Part shown: positions 1 to 8,748 of the stretch, one piece after another
How the letters are laid out: each line of letters starts with the position of its first letter
Position numbering within the stretch: the stretch's first letter is position 1
Assembly: GCA_023379465.1 (NCBI GenBank)
Contig: JAMCTM010000051.1
Location: 1-57,531 of the forward strand
Length of the DNA: 57,531 nucleotides
Source of the DNA: Patescibacteria group bacterium
GTDB lineage: Bacteria > Patescibacteria > Microgenomatia > Levybacterales > UBA12049
Direction of reading: 5' to 3'
Position numbers and translations under genes: made by a program
The notes under the pieces: generated by a model
Databases searched by the model: none
Seen by the model: only the letters and a program-made list of their open reading frames with translations
Told to the model about the DNA's origin: nothing

Positions 1-2
1 GT

Positions 3-521
3 GATAAAACAGGCATTGAGGTTACGGTCTGCCATGCTTATTTGGCTAATGCATTTGAGAATCTTTGTGGTCTGCACGCAGAGAATAAACACCTTCCCTT
101 TTTATTTCAAGAGTTACAGCCGCGATTACAAAGAATAATCCTGACCGCCATACATAAAGGTGATGGCACAAGTTATTTAGCAAATAAATCTAATAAGGTT
201 CATAAGTCTATAACCACAGTTTCAAAAATATTAAGCGAGCAGATAGTAGATATTTTACTACGGCTTAATTTTTTTCCATCTTTAAGCATCTCTAAAGAAA
301 AAATAGACACAAAAGGCGTACATCATCAAGAAGCATACACGGCTTTTTGGTCCGAAGAAGCAAAGCCGAAATATAATTTGGTGTACCGTACCAGAGATGG
401 TTTTAGATATTGGTTATTGCCCATAGAGGCGGTAAATTCTTCACCTTATAGGGGAAAAGTTTACAACCTGACGGTAGAAGATGATCATTCTTATTTAGCA
501 TCACATTTTGCCGTATCTAAT
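3..521 (+). other. Intein C-terminal part with LAGLIDADG-like segment, inside dnaG
   Basis: The last 24 residues before Cys 522 are a textbook intein C-terminal splicing region. Block F reads [16 protein letters not shown] and block G reads HFAVSN followed by the +1 Cys of the extein. The penultimate residue is Ser instead of the usual His; active inteins with such substitutions are known, but they are the minority. Upstream, [10 protein letters not shown] followed by [19 protein letters not shown] matches the second motif and following helix of a LAGLIDADG homing endonuclease, keeping the Asp before the final Gly. Insertion is at the last zinc-ligand Cys of the CHC2 zinc finger, a highly conserved site as expected for homing inteins. 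The N-terminal splicing block lies outside the window. Confidence 0.88.
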
Positions 522-2120
522 TGCGGCAAAGGCGGAGACGTTTATACGTTTCTGATGGAATACGAAAACATGGAGTTTCCCGAGGCCCTGCGGGTTTTGG
601 CAAAAAAGACAGGGGTGGAATTAGCCGAAAGCCAGTGGCAGACTCAGACAGGATTTAAAAAAGAGAGAATATATAAAATTAACCAACTGGCTTTGGATTT
701 TTATCACTATATTTTAACTAACCATAATGCCGGCAAGAAAGCACTTTCCTACTTAGTTAACGCCAGAAAGATAAACGATAAGATTATAGAAACATTCGGG
801 CTGGGGTTTGCCCCCTCAACTGGTAACGCACTGGCGGCATACTTAACAGACAAAAAACATTTCAAGCCCGGCGATATTGTTGAGGCCGGTCTTGGGTTTT
901 TTAGGAACGGGGGAATAAATGATTTCTTCCAAAATCGCATTATATTTCCTCTTTTTGACCACAGGGGTAATGTTACCGGTTTTTCCGGCAGGGTGCTGGA
1001 AGAGGGGGCTATAAAATCAAAGTATATCAACACAAGAGAGACGCTTGTTTATCATAAAGGTAAGGCATTTTTTGGCTTAAACATTGCCAAGGAGGCAATA
1101 AAAAAAGAAAAAAGGGCAATTATAGTTGAGGGAGAATTTGATGTTTTGTCTCTTTTTAGAGAAGGCATTGCCAACGCAGTGGCGGTAAAGGGAACCGCTT
1201 TAACCGAAGATCACCTGCGTTTGATAGGCCGGTTTACGGACAGAATTAGCATCTGTTTTGATCAGGATAAAGCAGGCCAAGAGGCAATGCTGAGAAGTAT
1301 CCCTGCCCTTGAGGAGTCGGGTCTTATATCAAGCGTAATAGAACTACCAGAAAAAGATCCGGATGAGCTGAGCCGGGAAGATCCGCTTTTGTTAAAATCC
1401 GCGCTAAGAAACGATAAAGCCCTCTATGATTTTCTGATTGAAAAAGCCCTTGGCGCGTTTGATAAAAAAACCTATGAGGGCAAAAAGAAGATAGCGGATC
1501 AAGTACTGCCTTTTCTGGGAGCGATAGATAACGAGATCATCAAAGAGCACTATCTTAAAAGATTAAGCGAAGAGCTTTCTGTTTCCTATGAAAGCGTTGT
1601 AAAAGAGGAAGAGAAGATAAAAAACAAAGGTAAAGACTCCGCGGTCTTTACCGGAAAAACCCTGTCGCCAAAATCAAGGGAAGAAAGATTGGAGGAATAC
1701 CTTTTATCTATTATTTTTCAATCGGATAACCCAAAACAAGTATTCGATAAGACAGAAGAAATACTGTCTCGGTTTAATTTTATAACACCTTCCCTTCAGG
1801 GTATACGGGAGGTTCTTAATTCCTATTTTCAGAAAAGCGGTATTTTTGACGTAAAAAAGATTGCGCAGATACTGCCAAGGGAATATTTGCCGGCGTTTGA
1901 CACCTGTTTGCTTAAGCCTCAGATGGATTATTTAAGGGATAGATATCTGGCGGAAGCGGTAAAAATCGCGGCGGATCTAAGGCTTATCTACATAAAACAG
2001 GCAATAAAAATTTTGGGGGAAAAGATAAAAACCAAGGAAAAAAATCAAGAGGCTCAAGAAGTTAAGATTCTTCATGACCAACTGTCGAACCTGATCTCTC
2101 TTTTACATGAATCTAAATAG
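3..2120 (+). CDS. dnaG: DNA primase DnaG, 5'-truncated by window edge, intein-bearing
   Basis: DnaG makes RNA primers on the lagging strand at the replication fork. The reading frame is open to the first base, so the true start lies outside; a TTG at 42 is not a real start. Codons up to 521 are the C-terminal part of an intein. From the Cys at 522 the protein resumes as [15 protein letters not shown], which normally ends the N-terminal CHC2 zinc finger of DnaG. The primase core follows, with a TOPRIM domain containing VEGEFD (about nt 1130) and CFDQDKAG (about nt 1255), the acidic residues that bind metal. The C-terminal helicase-interaction region is divergent. The 3' end runs past the rpoD promoter. 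Assignment as DnaG is firm. Whether the intein splices cannot be judged without the N-terminal half. Confidence 0.95.
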   Translation, partial: DKTGIEVTVCHAYLANAFENLCGLHAENKHLPFLFQELQPRLQRIILTAIHKGDGTSYLANKSNKVHKSITTVSKILSEQIVDILLRLNFFPSLSISKEKIDTKGVHHQEAYTAFWSEEAKPKYNLVYRTRDGFRYWLLPIEAVNSSPYRGKVYNLTVEDDHSYLASHFAVSNCGKGGDVYTFLMEYENMEFPEALRVLAKKTGVELAESQWQTQTGFKKERIYKINQLALDFYHYILTNHNAGKKALSYLVNARKINDKIIETFGLGFAPSTGNALAAYLTDKKHFKPGDIVEAGLGFFRNGGINDFFQNRIIFPLFDHRGNVTGFSGRVLEEGAIKSKYINTRETLVYHKGKAFFGLNIAKEAIKKEKRAIIVEGEFDVLSLFREGIANAVAVKGTALTEDHLRLIGRFTDRISICFDQDKAGQEAMLRSIPALEESGLISSVIELPEKDPDELSREDPLLLKSALRNDKALYDFLIEKALGAFDKKTYEGKKKIADQVLPFLGAIDNEIIKEHYLKRLSEELSVSYESVVKEEEKIKNKGKDSAVFTGKTLSPKSREERLEEYLLSIIFQSDNPKQVFDKTEEILSRFNFITPSLQGIREVLNSYFQKSGIFDVKKIAQILPREYLPAFDTCLLKPQMDYLRDRYLAEAVKIAADLRLIYIKQAIKILGEKIKTKEKNQEAQEVKILHDQLSNLISLLHESK

Positions 2121-2129
2121 TGGTAAAAT
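2102..2129 (+). promoter_or_regulatory. Promoter of rpoD, inside dnaG 3' end
   Basis: TTTACA (2102-2107), a 16-base spacer and TAAAAT (2124-2129), with 7 bases to the ATG at 2137. It overlaps the dnaG stop codon. Transcription would start at or next to the start codon. Confidence 0.55.
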
Positions 2130-2136
2130 ATTAGGT

Positions 2137-3219
2137 ATGAAACAAAAAGCATCAGGTTTGTTAGCAGAGGTTTTAGTATCCGCCAAAAAGAGAGGGTATA
2201 TTACCCAGGAAGAAATTCTGGCTATGTTTCCAAGGCCAGAAGAGCATATAGAAGAGCTTGATGAATTATATAATAGGCTTTTTAGGGCAAGCGTTGATGT
2301 TTTTGAGAGCGTGGCCGAGGAGAAAGATAACGAGGAATCAATTGAGGTTTTGGGGAAAGAGCTGGAGGCATTAACGGTTTTAACAGAAGGGACGGTTTCC
2401 GATCCTGTCAGGATGTATCTTAAGGAAATAGGCCGAATACCTCTTTTGACATTTGCCGATGAGATAGATCTTGCCAAAAAAGTCGAGAAAGGAGACAGGC
2501 AGGCAAAAAAGAAGATTATTACCTCCAATCTTCGTTTGGTCGTTTCCATCGCCAAGAAATATGTTGGTCGGGGATTAACCCTTCTAGATTTAATACAGGA
2601 AGGAAATCAGGGGTTAATACGCGCGGTTGAAAAATATGACTGGAGAAGAGGATTTAAATTTTCAACCTACGCGACCTGGTGGATAAGACAATCTATAACC
2701 AGGGCGATTGCGGACCAGGCCCGCACAATAAGAATTCCCGTTCACATGGTTGAGAATATTAACCGGTTTTTAAGGGCCTCTAGAAAGCTAATGCAGGAGC
2801 TGGGCAGAGAACCAACGCCCGAGGAAGTAGCCAAGGCATTGGATATAGAACCGGCAAAGGCTTTGGAAATTATAAAAATATCACAAGAGCCGGCCAGTCT
2901 AGAGTCGCCCGTCGGAGATGAGGAAGATTCCAGGCTTGGAGATTTTATCCATGATGCCTCTGCGCCAACCCTTTTTGATGCCGCCTCCAGAGAGCTCCTT
3001 AAAGAACAGGTAGAAGAGGTTTTACAAACACTTTCGGACAGAGAGAGAAGGGTGCTTGAAGAAAGGTTTGGTTTAAAAGACGGCAGGCCAAAAACCCTGG
3101 AAGAGGTGGGGAGAATGTTTGCCGTAACAAGGGAACGCATTCGTCAGATTGAGGCAAAGGCCTTAAGAAAACTTCGCCACCCTTCCCGCGGCAATAAACT
3201 AAGGGATTATCTTGGATGA
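2137..3219 (+). CDS. rpoD: Primary RNA polymerase sigma factor, sigma-70 family
   Basis: This is the housekeeping sigma factor that directs RNA polymerase to -10/-35 promoters. All core regions are visible: region 1.2 ([17 protein letters not shown], about residue 88), region 2 with [18 protein letters not shown] and the -10 binding helix [17 protein letters not shown], region 3, and region 4.2 with [17 protein letters not shown]. At 360 residues it has a reduced region 1.1 and no non-conserved insert. I chose the ATG at 2137 over the in-frame ATG at 2107, because a TAAAAT -10 box ends 7 bases before 2137 and the 2107 start overlaps the dnaG stop. The dnaG-rpoD adjacency is a classical macromolecular synthesis arrangement (without rpsU here). 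Confidence 0.96.
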   Translation: MKQKASGLLAEVLVSAKKRGYITQEEILAMFPRPEEHIEELDELYNRLFRASVDVFESVAEEKDNEESIEVLGKELEALTVLTEGTVSDPVRMYLKEIGRIPLLTFADEIDLAKKVEKGDRQAKKKIITSNLRLVVSIAKKYVGRGLTLLDLIQEGNQGLIRAVEKYDWRRGFKFSTYATWWIRQSITRAIADQARTIRIPVHMVENINRFLRASRKLMQELGREPTPEEVAKALDIEPAKALEIIKISQEPASLESPVGDEEDSRLGDFIHDASAPTLFDAASRELLKEQVEEVLQTLSDRERRVLEERFGLKDGRPKTLEEVGRMFAVTRERIRQIEAKALRKLRHPSRGNKLRDYLG

Positions 3220-3230
3220 TGGCCTAAAGT

Positions 3231-4142
3231 TTAATAAGCGCTAAACGAACTTTGCGAGAGATAGTTTAACAAGGCCTTGCCTGTCCGGTAGCCCGGCCTG
3301 ATTCTATAGAGAAAGAATCTATTTTGCTTAGACTGCATAATTCCCGGTATGGTTGAGGCGGCGGTGGTAAAGCCTGCCTTTTTTACCAGCCTTAAGGTTT
3401 GTTTGTCAAAACTTCCATAAGGGTAGGCAAAAGAGACCACATGGATATGATACTTTTTTTCAAGCACCTTTTTGCTTTGGCCGATTTCATACCTTGCGTC
3501 TTTTAAAGATCTATTTCTTAGCGCCACGTGGTGCATCGTATGCGCTCCTATATCTACCAGATGGCTTTGTATAACGTTTCTAAGCTGACTTTTTGTGAGA
3601 AAGTCTGATCCGCCTATGAAAGCGGGTACAATATAGGCAGTTGCCTTGACGTGATACTTTTTCAGTATGGGTAAAACAACAGTGTCCAGATCCCAATGGC
3701 CATCGTCAAAGGTTATCAGTATGGGTTTTGGCGGAAGTGTTTTTTTATTGTCAATAACCTCTCCCAACTGCCTCGCGGTCATAAAAGTATAACCCGCAGA
3801 AAGCAGGGTTTTGATTTGAGCCTCGAAGATATTTGGGTTTATATTTAAGGCCTGTCTGATGGTATCTTTTTTATCTTGGACATATTCAACATAGTGATAC
3901 ATTAGAATAGGCACCCTAAAGTAGGCGGAAGGACTGGCTTTTTTTATTGCCTTTTTTATCTCGGGAGGGAGTTTTCTCATCTCTGTTTTTTCTGTTTCGG
4001 GGGAAAAAGATGCGGCCTTAGGACTGATGATATTTTTTAAAATTAAAGCGGCTATAAACAACGAAACAATCCCTATTAAAGGAATAATCAATGTCTTGTT
4101 TTTTTTAAAAAGATCTTTTCCTTTATTTTCTTTTCTTTTCAT
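3231..4142 (-). CDS. Membrane-anchored polysaccharide deacetylase (CE4/NodB domain)
   Basis: Predicted extracytoplasmic zinc-dependent deacetylase acting on N-acetylated glycans such as peptidoglycan or surface polysaccharide. A lysine-rich N-terminus precedes one membrane segment (about residues 17-38, LIIPLIGIVSLFIAALIL). The NodB domain carries VPILMYHYV, the metal motif TFDDG (about residue 145), the zinc motif IGAHTMHHVAL (H-x3-H) and AYPYGSFD, all hallmarks of carbohydrate esterase family 4. The order and spacing are normal for the family. It lies 14 bases downstream of the Clp-like gene on the same strand but has its own -10 box, TATAAT, 6 bases before the ATG. Substrate is unknown. 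Confidence 0.88.
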   Translation of the reverse strand: MKRKENKGKDLFKKNKTLIIPLIGIVSLFIAALILKNIISPKAASFSPETEKTEMRKLPPEIKKAIKKASPSAYFRVPILMYHYVEYVQDKKDTIRQALNINPNIFEAQIKTLLSAGYTFMTARQLGEVIDNKKTLPPKPILITFDDGHWDLDTVVLPILKKYHVKATAYIVPAFIGGSDFLTKSQLRNVIQSHLVDIGAHTMHHVALRNRSLKDARYEIGQSKKVLEKKYHIHVVSFAYPYGSFDKQTLRLVKKAGFTTAASTIPGIMQSKQNRFFLYRIRPGYRTGKALLNYLSQSSFSAY

Positions 4143-4148
4143 CTCTAC

Positions 4149-4154
4149 ATTATA
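4149..4154 (-). promoter_or_regulatory. -10 box of the deacetylase gene
   Basis: Perfect TATAAT on the minus strand, ending 6 bases before the ATG at 4142. No convincing -35 hexamer at 17-18 bases. Confidence 0.5.
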
Positions 4155-4156
4155 CC

Positions 4157-6514
4157 TTAGAATACGGAAAAGGTGATATTGCCGGCGGAATCTGTTGAAA
4201 CAAGCACATTATTTCCCCTTAGAATCTCCGATGAAAGCATTTTTTGGGCAAGAACGTTTTCGATACTGTTTTGAATAAAACGGCGGAGAGGACGGGCTCC
4301 GAATTCTTCGTTAAAACCCTCTTTGGCGATCTTTGCCTTAACCTTTTCATCGAAAGATAAATTTATATCTTCTTCCTTAAGCCTTTGCGTAACCTTGGCA
4401 AGAAGAAGTCCTGTGATTTGAAAAATTTCCTTTTGTCCTAAAGGCTTAAAGACCACGATGCTGTCGAATCTATTTAAAAGTTCCGGCTTAAAGATTTCTT
4501 TTATTTGCAGTCTGTCAAGCAGTTGCCGGGAAAAAGTGTCCTGGGGGCTTTTGGCAAGTTCTTCCCTGATCAACTCAGACCCCGCGTTGGAGGTGGCGAT
4601 AATAATAGAATTTCTAAAAGAAACTGTTTTGCCATGAGCGTTGGTAAGTCTTCCATCATCCAGTACCTGCAAGAACAGATCGAGAATGTCAGGGTGGGCC
4701 TTTTCGAATTCATCCAGTAAGACCAGAGAGAAGGGGTGTTCGTAGATAGCGCGGGTTAACTCTCCGTCTTGTTCGGCAGAGCCGATCATTCGCTTTATAG
4801 AATCTTGGGTTTTATATTCGCTCATGTCAATCCTGATCATATTAGTTTCTCCCCGGAAATATAGATTGGCAAGGGTTTTGGCTGTTTCTGTTTTGCCAAC
4901 CCCGGTTGGACCTAAAAACAGAAAAGAAATCGGCCTGTCCCCTCCGATGCCGCTTCTTAGCCTTCTTAGTGCCCCTGCGATACTTGATATCGCCTCATTC
5001 TGGTCAACTATTTTTTCGTGCATTTTTTCTTCGAAATGAAGAAGGAGATCTTTCTCCTCTTCTTTTGGCAATGCAATCTGAACATGGGTTATTTCTTCCA
5101 CCTTAGAGACGATATCTTCCTCATTAATAATTTTTTTTCTGGCGAATTTAGCGCTGCCTGCGGTTTCGTTTAAAAGCGCGATCGCGGATCCGGGCAGAGA
5201 TTTATCCGCCAGGTATCTCCGGGCATAGGTAACAGCCGATGAGACCGCTTTATAGGTTATGGATAATTTGTAAGCTTTTTCAATTAAAGAGGCCTTTTCC
5301 ATCACCATCAAGATGGCTGAGTCAATATCCGGTTCCTGAAGTTTTATAATATTGAAAAATTGGACAAAATCCCCTTTGGGTTCGATATATGTTTTGTAGT
5401 TAGAAGGCGTAGAGGTTGCCACTATATTTATTTTCCCGCTTTCCAGATAGGGAAAAATTGCCGACGAGAGATCAAGGTTTAAAGACGATGAGCCAAGAAT
5501 ATCCTCTAGTTTTTGTATATACAGTACAACATTTCCGGCATGGGCTATCTCCTCCAGTATATTTGTCAGACGTTTTTCCAATTCCCCTTGATTTGCTATC
5601 CCTGCCAGAAGCACCCCTGCCATAAGTTCTAAAAAGCGCTTATGGACAAGGGGGGCGGTTATATTGCCGGTAAAACTTTCAAAGGCGAGGTGTTTTATGA
5701 TGGTTGTTTTGCCCGCTCCGGGATTTCCAACCAAAAGAAAATTTCCCTTTTCTTTATTTAAAAGGGCTTCCAGGACTTCTTTATATTGGAGATCTCTGCC
5801 TATTAGAACGGGTTCCTGCTTTAAGGTTTGTTTTGTCAGATCAGCGGTATATTTTTTGGTCTCCAGTGTCCAGCCATAGACCCAGTCTTCCCCTGCCCCT
5901 TTCCCCAAAAACCTTATCCTAATGGGTTTTCTTTGTTCTTCTTGGGTGAATTTTGTTCTGGTCCAATAAAGAATGTGCATAAATTCGGTGTCTTTTATTC
6001 CTTTAGAGAATAAGAGTTTAGTTTGGGCTTCGGTATATAGGATATAGGCGGCGAATATGTCCGCGGTTGTTATAAATGATCCGTTGCTGTTTTTGGCTAA
6101 ATCCATGGCCTTTTTGGCAATTTCCTCTTTGTCTGCCTCTATGAGCGTAATTTCATTCTTTTTAATATTTGTTTTTCTTAACATAAATTCAATATTTCTC
6201 TGGTTTACAACTCTTTTTATAATCGTTTTTAGGCTTTTGACAGTTTCGAATATAGCCAGTGCTTCGAGGGAAAAAGATTCATAGATATCGCTTTTGCCAT
6301 CCGAAACAGTTATTTTGGGGCTAAGCCGTGATATCTTAAACAAAAAGAATATTTCCCAGATAGACAAAAGACTTAATAAAAAAAGAGGCCTTCGCGCCAA
6401 AGACACCTGAGAATCTTTAAAGACAAAAAACAAAAGCGCTAAGAAAACAATAAGCCTTAAGAATCTTACTAAAGGCGTTTTATAAATATGATATATTCTT
6501 GCGTAGTCTTTCAT
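4157..6514 (-). CDS. Membrane-anchored ClpC/ClpB-like AAA+ ATPase with degenerate first ATPase site
   Basis: This 785-residue protein has two AAA+ modules in Hsp100/Clp order. The N-terminus carries two hydrophobic segments (about residues 15-33 and 42-60), unusual for Clp proteins, followed by a Clp-N-like helical stretch with FITTADIFAAYIL. The first module has Walker A VGNPGAGKT (about 262-270), but its Walker B position reads VVLYIQKLEDIL, without the Asp-Glu pair, so hydrolysis there is probably lost. The second module is complete: GPTGVGKT (about 533), LVLLDEFEKAH, ATSNAGSELI and the C-terminal FGARPLRR. I see no ClpP-docking IGF/IGL loop. A membrane-tethered unfoldase or disaggregase is the most likely role; partner and substrate are unknown. 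A small membrane protein gene lies 3 bases upstream. Confidence 0.85.
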   Translation of the reverse strand: MKDYARIYHIYKTPLVRFLRLIVFLALLFFVFKDSQVSLARRPLFLLSLLSIWEIFFLFKISRLSPKITVSDGKSDIYESFSLEALAIFETVKSLKTIIKRVVNQRNIEFMLRKTNIKKNEITLIEADKEEIAKKAMDLAKNSNGSFITTADIFAAYILYTEAQTKLLFSKGIKDTEFMHILYWTRTKFTQEEQRKPIRIRFLGKGAGEDWVYGWTLETKKYTADLTKQTLKQEPVLIGRDLQYKEVLEALLNKEKGNFLLVGNPGAGKTTIIKHLAFESFTGNITAPLVHKRFLELMAGVLLAGIANQGELEKRLTNILEEIAHAGNVVLYIQKLEDILGSSSLNLDLSSAIFPYLESGKINIVATSTPSNYKTYIEPKGDFVQFFNIIKLQEPDIDSAILMVMEKASLIEKAYKLSITYKAVSSAVTYARRYLADKSLPGSAIALLNETAGSAKFARKKIINEEDIVSKVEEITHVQIALPKEEEKDLLLHFEEKMHEKIVDQNEAISSIAGALRRLRSGIGGDRPISFLFLGPTGVGKTETAKTLANLYFRGETNMIRIDMSEYKTQDSIKRMIGSAEQDGELTRAIYEHPFSLVLLDEFEKAHPDILDLFLQVLDDGRLTNAHGKTVSFRNSIIIATSNAGSELIREELAKSPQDTFSRQLLDRLQIKEIFKPELLNRFDSIVVFKPLGQKEIFQITGLLLAKVTQRLKEEDINLSFDEKVKAKIAKEGFNEEFGARPLRRFIQNSIENVLAQKMLSSEILRGNNVLVSTDSAGNITFSVF

Positions 6515-6517
6515 CTT

Positions 6518-6841
6518 TTATATTGCTATCATTAAGGCGGCAAAAGGATAGAGTATAAAGGCAATCATAAAGATTGCCTCAAAAACCATTAGCGCTAAAA
6601 ATAAAATAATATCCGCTAGGATAACAAATGTTTTAATAAATATGCCCATACCGATAGAAAACCCTACTAAACCTTCCCGATACTCATTTTTCCATGGCTT
6701 AAAATAGGTTTTAACTAAAATCGGTAGGGAAAAAAGATTTAAGAAGGAAGTATTTAACGAGGCAAAAAAGGCAAAAAGCCCTCTTGGGGATTCTATAAAC
6801 CAGAACTTAATAATATTTAGAGGAAGTATAAGATAAAACAT
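6518..6841 (-). CDS. Small multi-span membrane protein upstream of the Clp-like gene
   Basis: Unrecognised 107-residue protein. It has hydrophobic stretches at about residues 20-45, 57-75 and 76-107, so three or four membrane spans with a basic loop (KTYFKPWKNEYREG) between the first and second. It ends 3 bases before the Clp-like ATPase start on the same strand, so the two are almost certainly co-transcribed and may work together at the membrane. No enzymatic motif is visible. Confidence 0.65.
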   Translation of the reverse strand: MFYLILPLNIIKFWFIESPRGLFAFFASLNTSFLNLFSLPILVKTYFKPWKNEYREGLVGFSIGMGIFIKTFVILADIILFLALMVFEAIFMIAFILYPFAALMIAI

Positions 6842-6906
6842 GGCTTGAATTTTCCAATTTAGGTTTAGTATATACCTCTTTGCAATTTAAAAGCAAAGGG
6901 ATATAG

Positions 6907-6912
6907 TAAAAT
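6907..6912 (+). promoter_or_regulatory. -10 box of the 6919 gene
   Basis: TAAAAT ending 6 bases before the ATG at 6919. An overlapping TATAGT (6902-6907) lies 16 bases after TTGCAA (6880-6885), so either -10 element may be used. Confidence 0.4.
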
Positions 6913-6918
6913 AAAATA

Positions 6919-7269
6919 ATGAGGAGAAGAAAAAGACCTTTTATTCCGATATTTTTCGCGGCAATTTTGGCAGCTGGTCTTGGTTACGTTGTCTTTCAGT
7001 TCTCGCCCGATTTTGTGCTCCCGACGGGATTTCCGTTTATAGGAAAAATGCCGGCTGAATATGGATTCTTTTTTATCTTTTTCTTTTTTATTTTCTTCTC
7101 TGTGTGGTATGCCTTACGAAGTAAGCTTCAGGGAGCTCTTATGGCGATATTTGCCACAGCTTACCTTATGCTGCGCGCTCTTGGATTTAAGAACGTGTTT
7201 TTTTTGGTTCTTTTTTTAGCTCTTTTGGTAACCCTTGAATTTCTTTTCGGGAATTCAAAAAGGCAATAA
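6919..7269 (+). CDS. Hypothetical four-span membrane protein
   Basis: Unrecognised 116-residue protein with a basic start (MRRRKRPF) and hydrophobic segments at about residues 8-26, 46-66, 70-86 and 92-110. The basic N-terminus suggests that end stays in the cytoplasm. The gene stands alone between divergent minus-strand genes and metG, which has its own promoter. No motif suggests a function. Confidence 0.65.
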   Translation: MRRRKRPFIPIFFAAILAAGLGYVVFQFSPDFVLPTGFPFIGKMPAEYGFFFIFFFFIFFSVWYALRSKLQGALMAIFATAYLMLRALGFKNVFFLVLFLALLVTLEFLFGNSKRQ

Positions 7270-7275
7270 TTGAGC

Positions 7276-7304
7276 TTGCGGGTTTAAAGACTCTTTGTTA
7301 GAAT
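7276..7304 (+). promoter_or_regulatory. Promoter of metG
   Basis: TTGCGG (7276-7281), a 17-base spacer and TAGAAT (7299-7304), with 6 bases to the ATG at 7311. Confidence 0.6.
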
Positions 7305-7310
7305 CGGCCT

Positions 7311-8717
7311 ATGAACAAATTTTATATCACAACAGCAATAGATTATGTTAACGACACTATTCATATAGGACATGCCTTTCAGAAGATAGCATCAGATGTT
7401 TTGGCCCGTTACTATCGCGAGAGACTTGGCCCTGATAATGTTTTTTTCCTAACAGGAACCGATGAATACGGTCAAAAGGCGGAAAAGGCTGCTGGGGAAT
7501 CCGGGCTAACCCCGGCAGAATTTGTAAAGAAGATTTCCGACTCCGACCAAATTCAGCAAGACTGCCTAGAAATTTCCTATAACAGATTTATCAGAACCAC
7601 GGATAAAGATCATGCCGAGGTCGTGCAGGAGATATGGAGACAAGTGGATAAAAACGGCGACATATATTTGGCAGATTACACCGGATTATACTGCGATGGG
7701 TGCGAAGCCTATTACGAAGAAGCGGATTTAAGCAATGGCAAGTGTTCGTACCATCCAAAATTACAGATACGGCAAGTAACCGAAAAGAATTATTTTTTTA
7801 AGTGGTCAAGGTATAAGGAATTTTTAATTAAACATATCAGGCAAAATCCGGAGTTTATTTTCCCCGCAGAAAGGGCGAAAGAGATGCTTAACTTCGCCGA
7901 GAAAATAAAGGATATTCCTATCTCAAGAAGCAATTTTTCCTGGGGGGTGCCTGTTCCCGGCAGTTCGGAACAGGTTATCTATGTTTGGTTTGATGCCTTA
8001 ACTAATTACCTGACAGGCATTGGCTTTCTTAAGGACAAGAAGCTGTTTAGTAAGTTTTGGCCTCCCAATATTCACGTTTTAGGTAAGGATAATCTGCGCT
8101 GGCACGCACTTTTGTGGCCGGCTATGCTTAAATCTGTCAAGATGGAGCTTCCGAAAACAATTCTTGTCAATGGATTCTTAAATCTTAACGGACAAAAGAT
8201 AAGTAAGTCTCTTGGAAATATTATAAGGCCTACCGATTGGGTAGAAAAATATGGAGCAGATGCCGTGAGATACTATCTTTTAAGATATACCGTATTAACG
8301 GAAGATAGTGATATTTCAGAAGAAAAATTAAAAATTGCCTATAATGCCGATTTGGCAAACGGACTGGGGAATTTGGTGGCAAGGGTAGCCAAGCTGTGCG
8401 AGAAGATAGATTATAGAGCTTCGGAGAAGGAAATATTTTTGGATGAAGAAGTTAAAAAATACCTTGAAAAGTATAGATTTAACGAAGCATTAAATTTTAT
8501 CTGGATAAAAATTCATGAACTTGATGAAAGAATTAACCGGCATGAACCCTGGAAACTTAGCGAGGAGGGTTTGGAATCAGAATTAAATTACTACACAGAT
8601 AGAATAAAAGACATTGCTTTTAATCTGAGGCCGTTTTTGCCGGAAACATCAGGAAAAATTTTAAAACAATTTACCGGTGGAGTTAGATCGGCCCCGCCGC
8701 TTTTTCCAAGAATTTAA
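7311..8717 (+). CDS. metG: Methionyl-tRNA synthetase
   Basis: Charges tRNA-Met with methionine in the cytosol. The class I signatures are present: HIGH at residues 18-21 and KISKS, in place of KMSKS, near residue 296. The connective domain carries one zinc knuckle, with ligands in CDGC and CSYH (C-x2-C and C-x2-H). VWFDALTNYLT and LGKDNLRWH are typical MetG active-site neighbourhoods. At 468 residues it is the short form, with the helical anticodon domain but no C-terminal EMAP/dimerisation extension. The last residues (after about 455) do not resemble the family and run toward the tatD promoter. No Shine-Dalgarno sequence; a -10 box sits 6 bases before the start. Confidence 0.96.
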   Translation: MNKFYITTAIDYVNDTIHIGHAFQKIASDVLARYYRERLGPDNVFFLTGTDEYGQKAEKAAGESGLTPAEFVKKISDSDQIQQDCLEISYNRFIRTTDKDHAEVVQEIWRQVDKNGDIYLADYTGLYCDGCEAYYEEADLSNGKCSYHPKLQIRQVTEKNYFFKWSRYKEFLIKHIRQNPEFIFPAERAKEMLNFAEKIKDIPISRSNFSWGVPVPGSSEQVIYVWFDALTNYLTGIGFLKDKKLFSKFWPPNIHVLGKDNLRWHALLWPAMLKSVKMELPKTILVNGFLNLNGQKISKSLGNIIRPTDWVEKYGADAVRYYLLRYTVLTEDSDISEEKLKIAYNADLANGLGNLVARVAKLCEKIDYRASEKEIFLDEEVKKYLEKYRFNEALNFIWIKIHELDERINRHEPWKLSEEGLESELNYYTDRIKDIAFNLRPFLPETSGKILKQFTGGVRSAPPLFPRI

Positions 8718-8735
8718 TTCCAAATTTAATTATTT

Positions 8736-8741
8736 TATAAT
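8736..8741 (+). promoter_or_regulatory. -10 box of tatD
   Basis: Perfect TATAAT ending 7 bases before the ATG at 8749. The -35 match (TTTAAT at 8713) is weak. Confidence 0.5.
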
Positions 8742-8748
8742 TAGTTTC

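Noticed and set aside
1..2120. DnaG looks N-terminally deleted
   Set aside because: The frame is open to the first base of the window, so the missing part lies outside. It is an edge effect, not a truncation.
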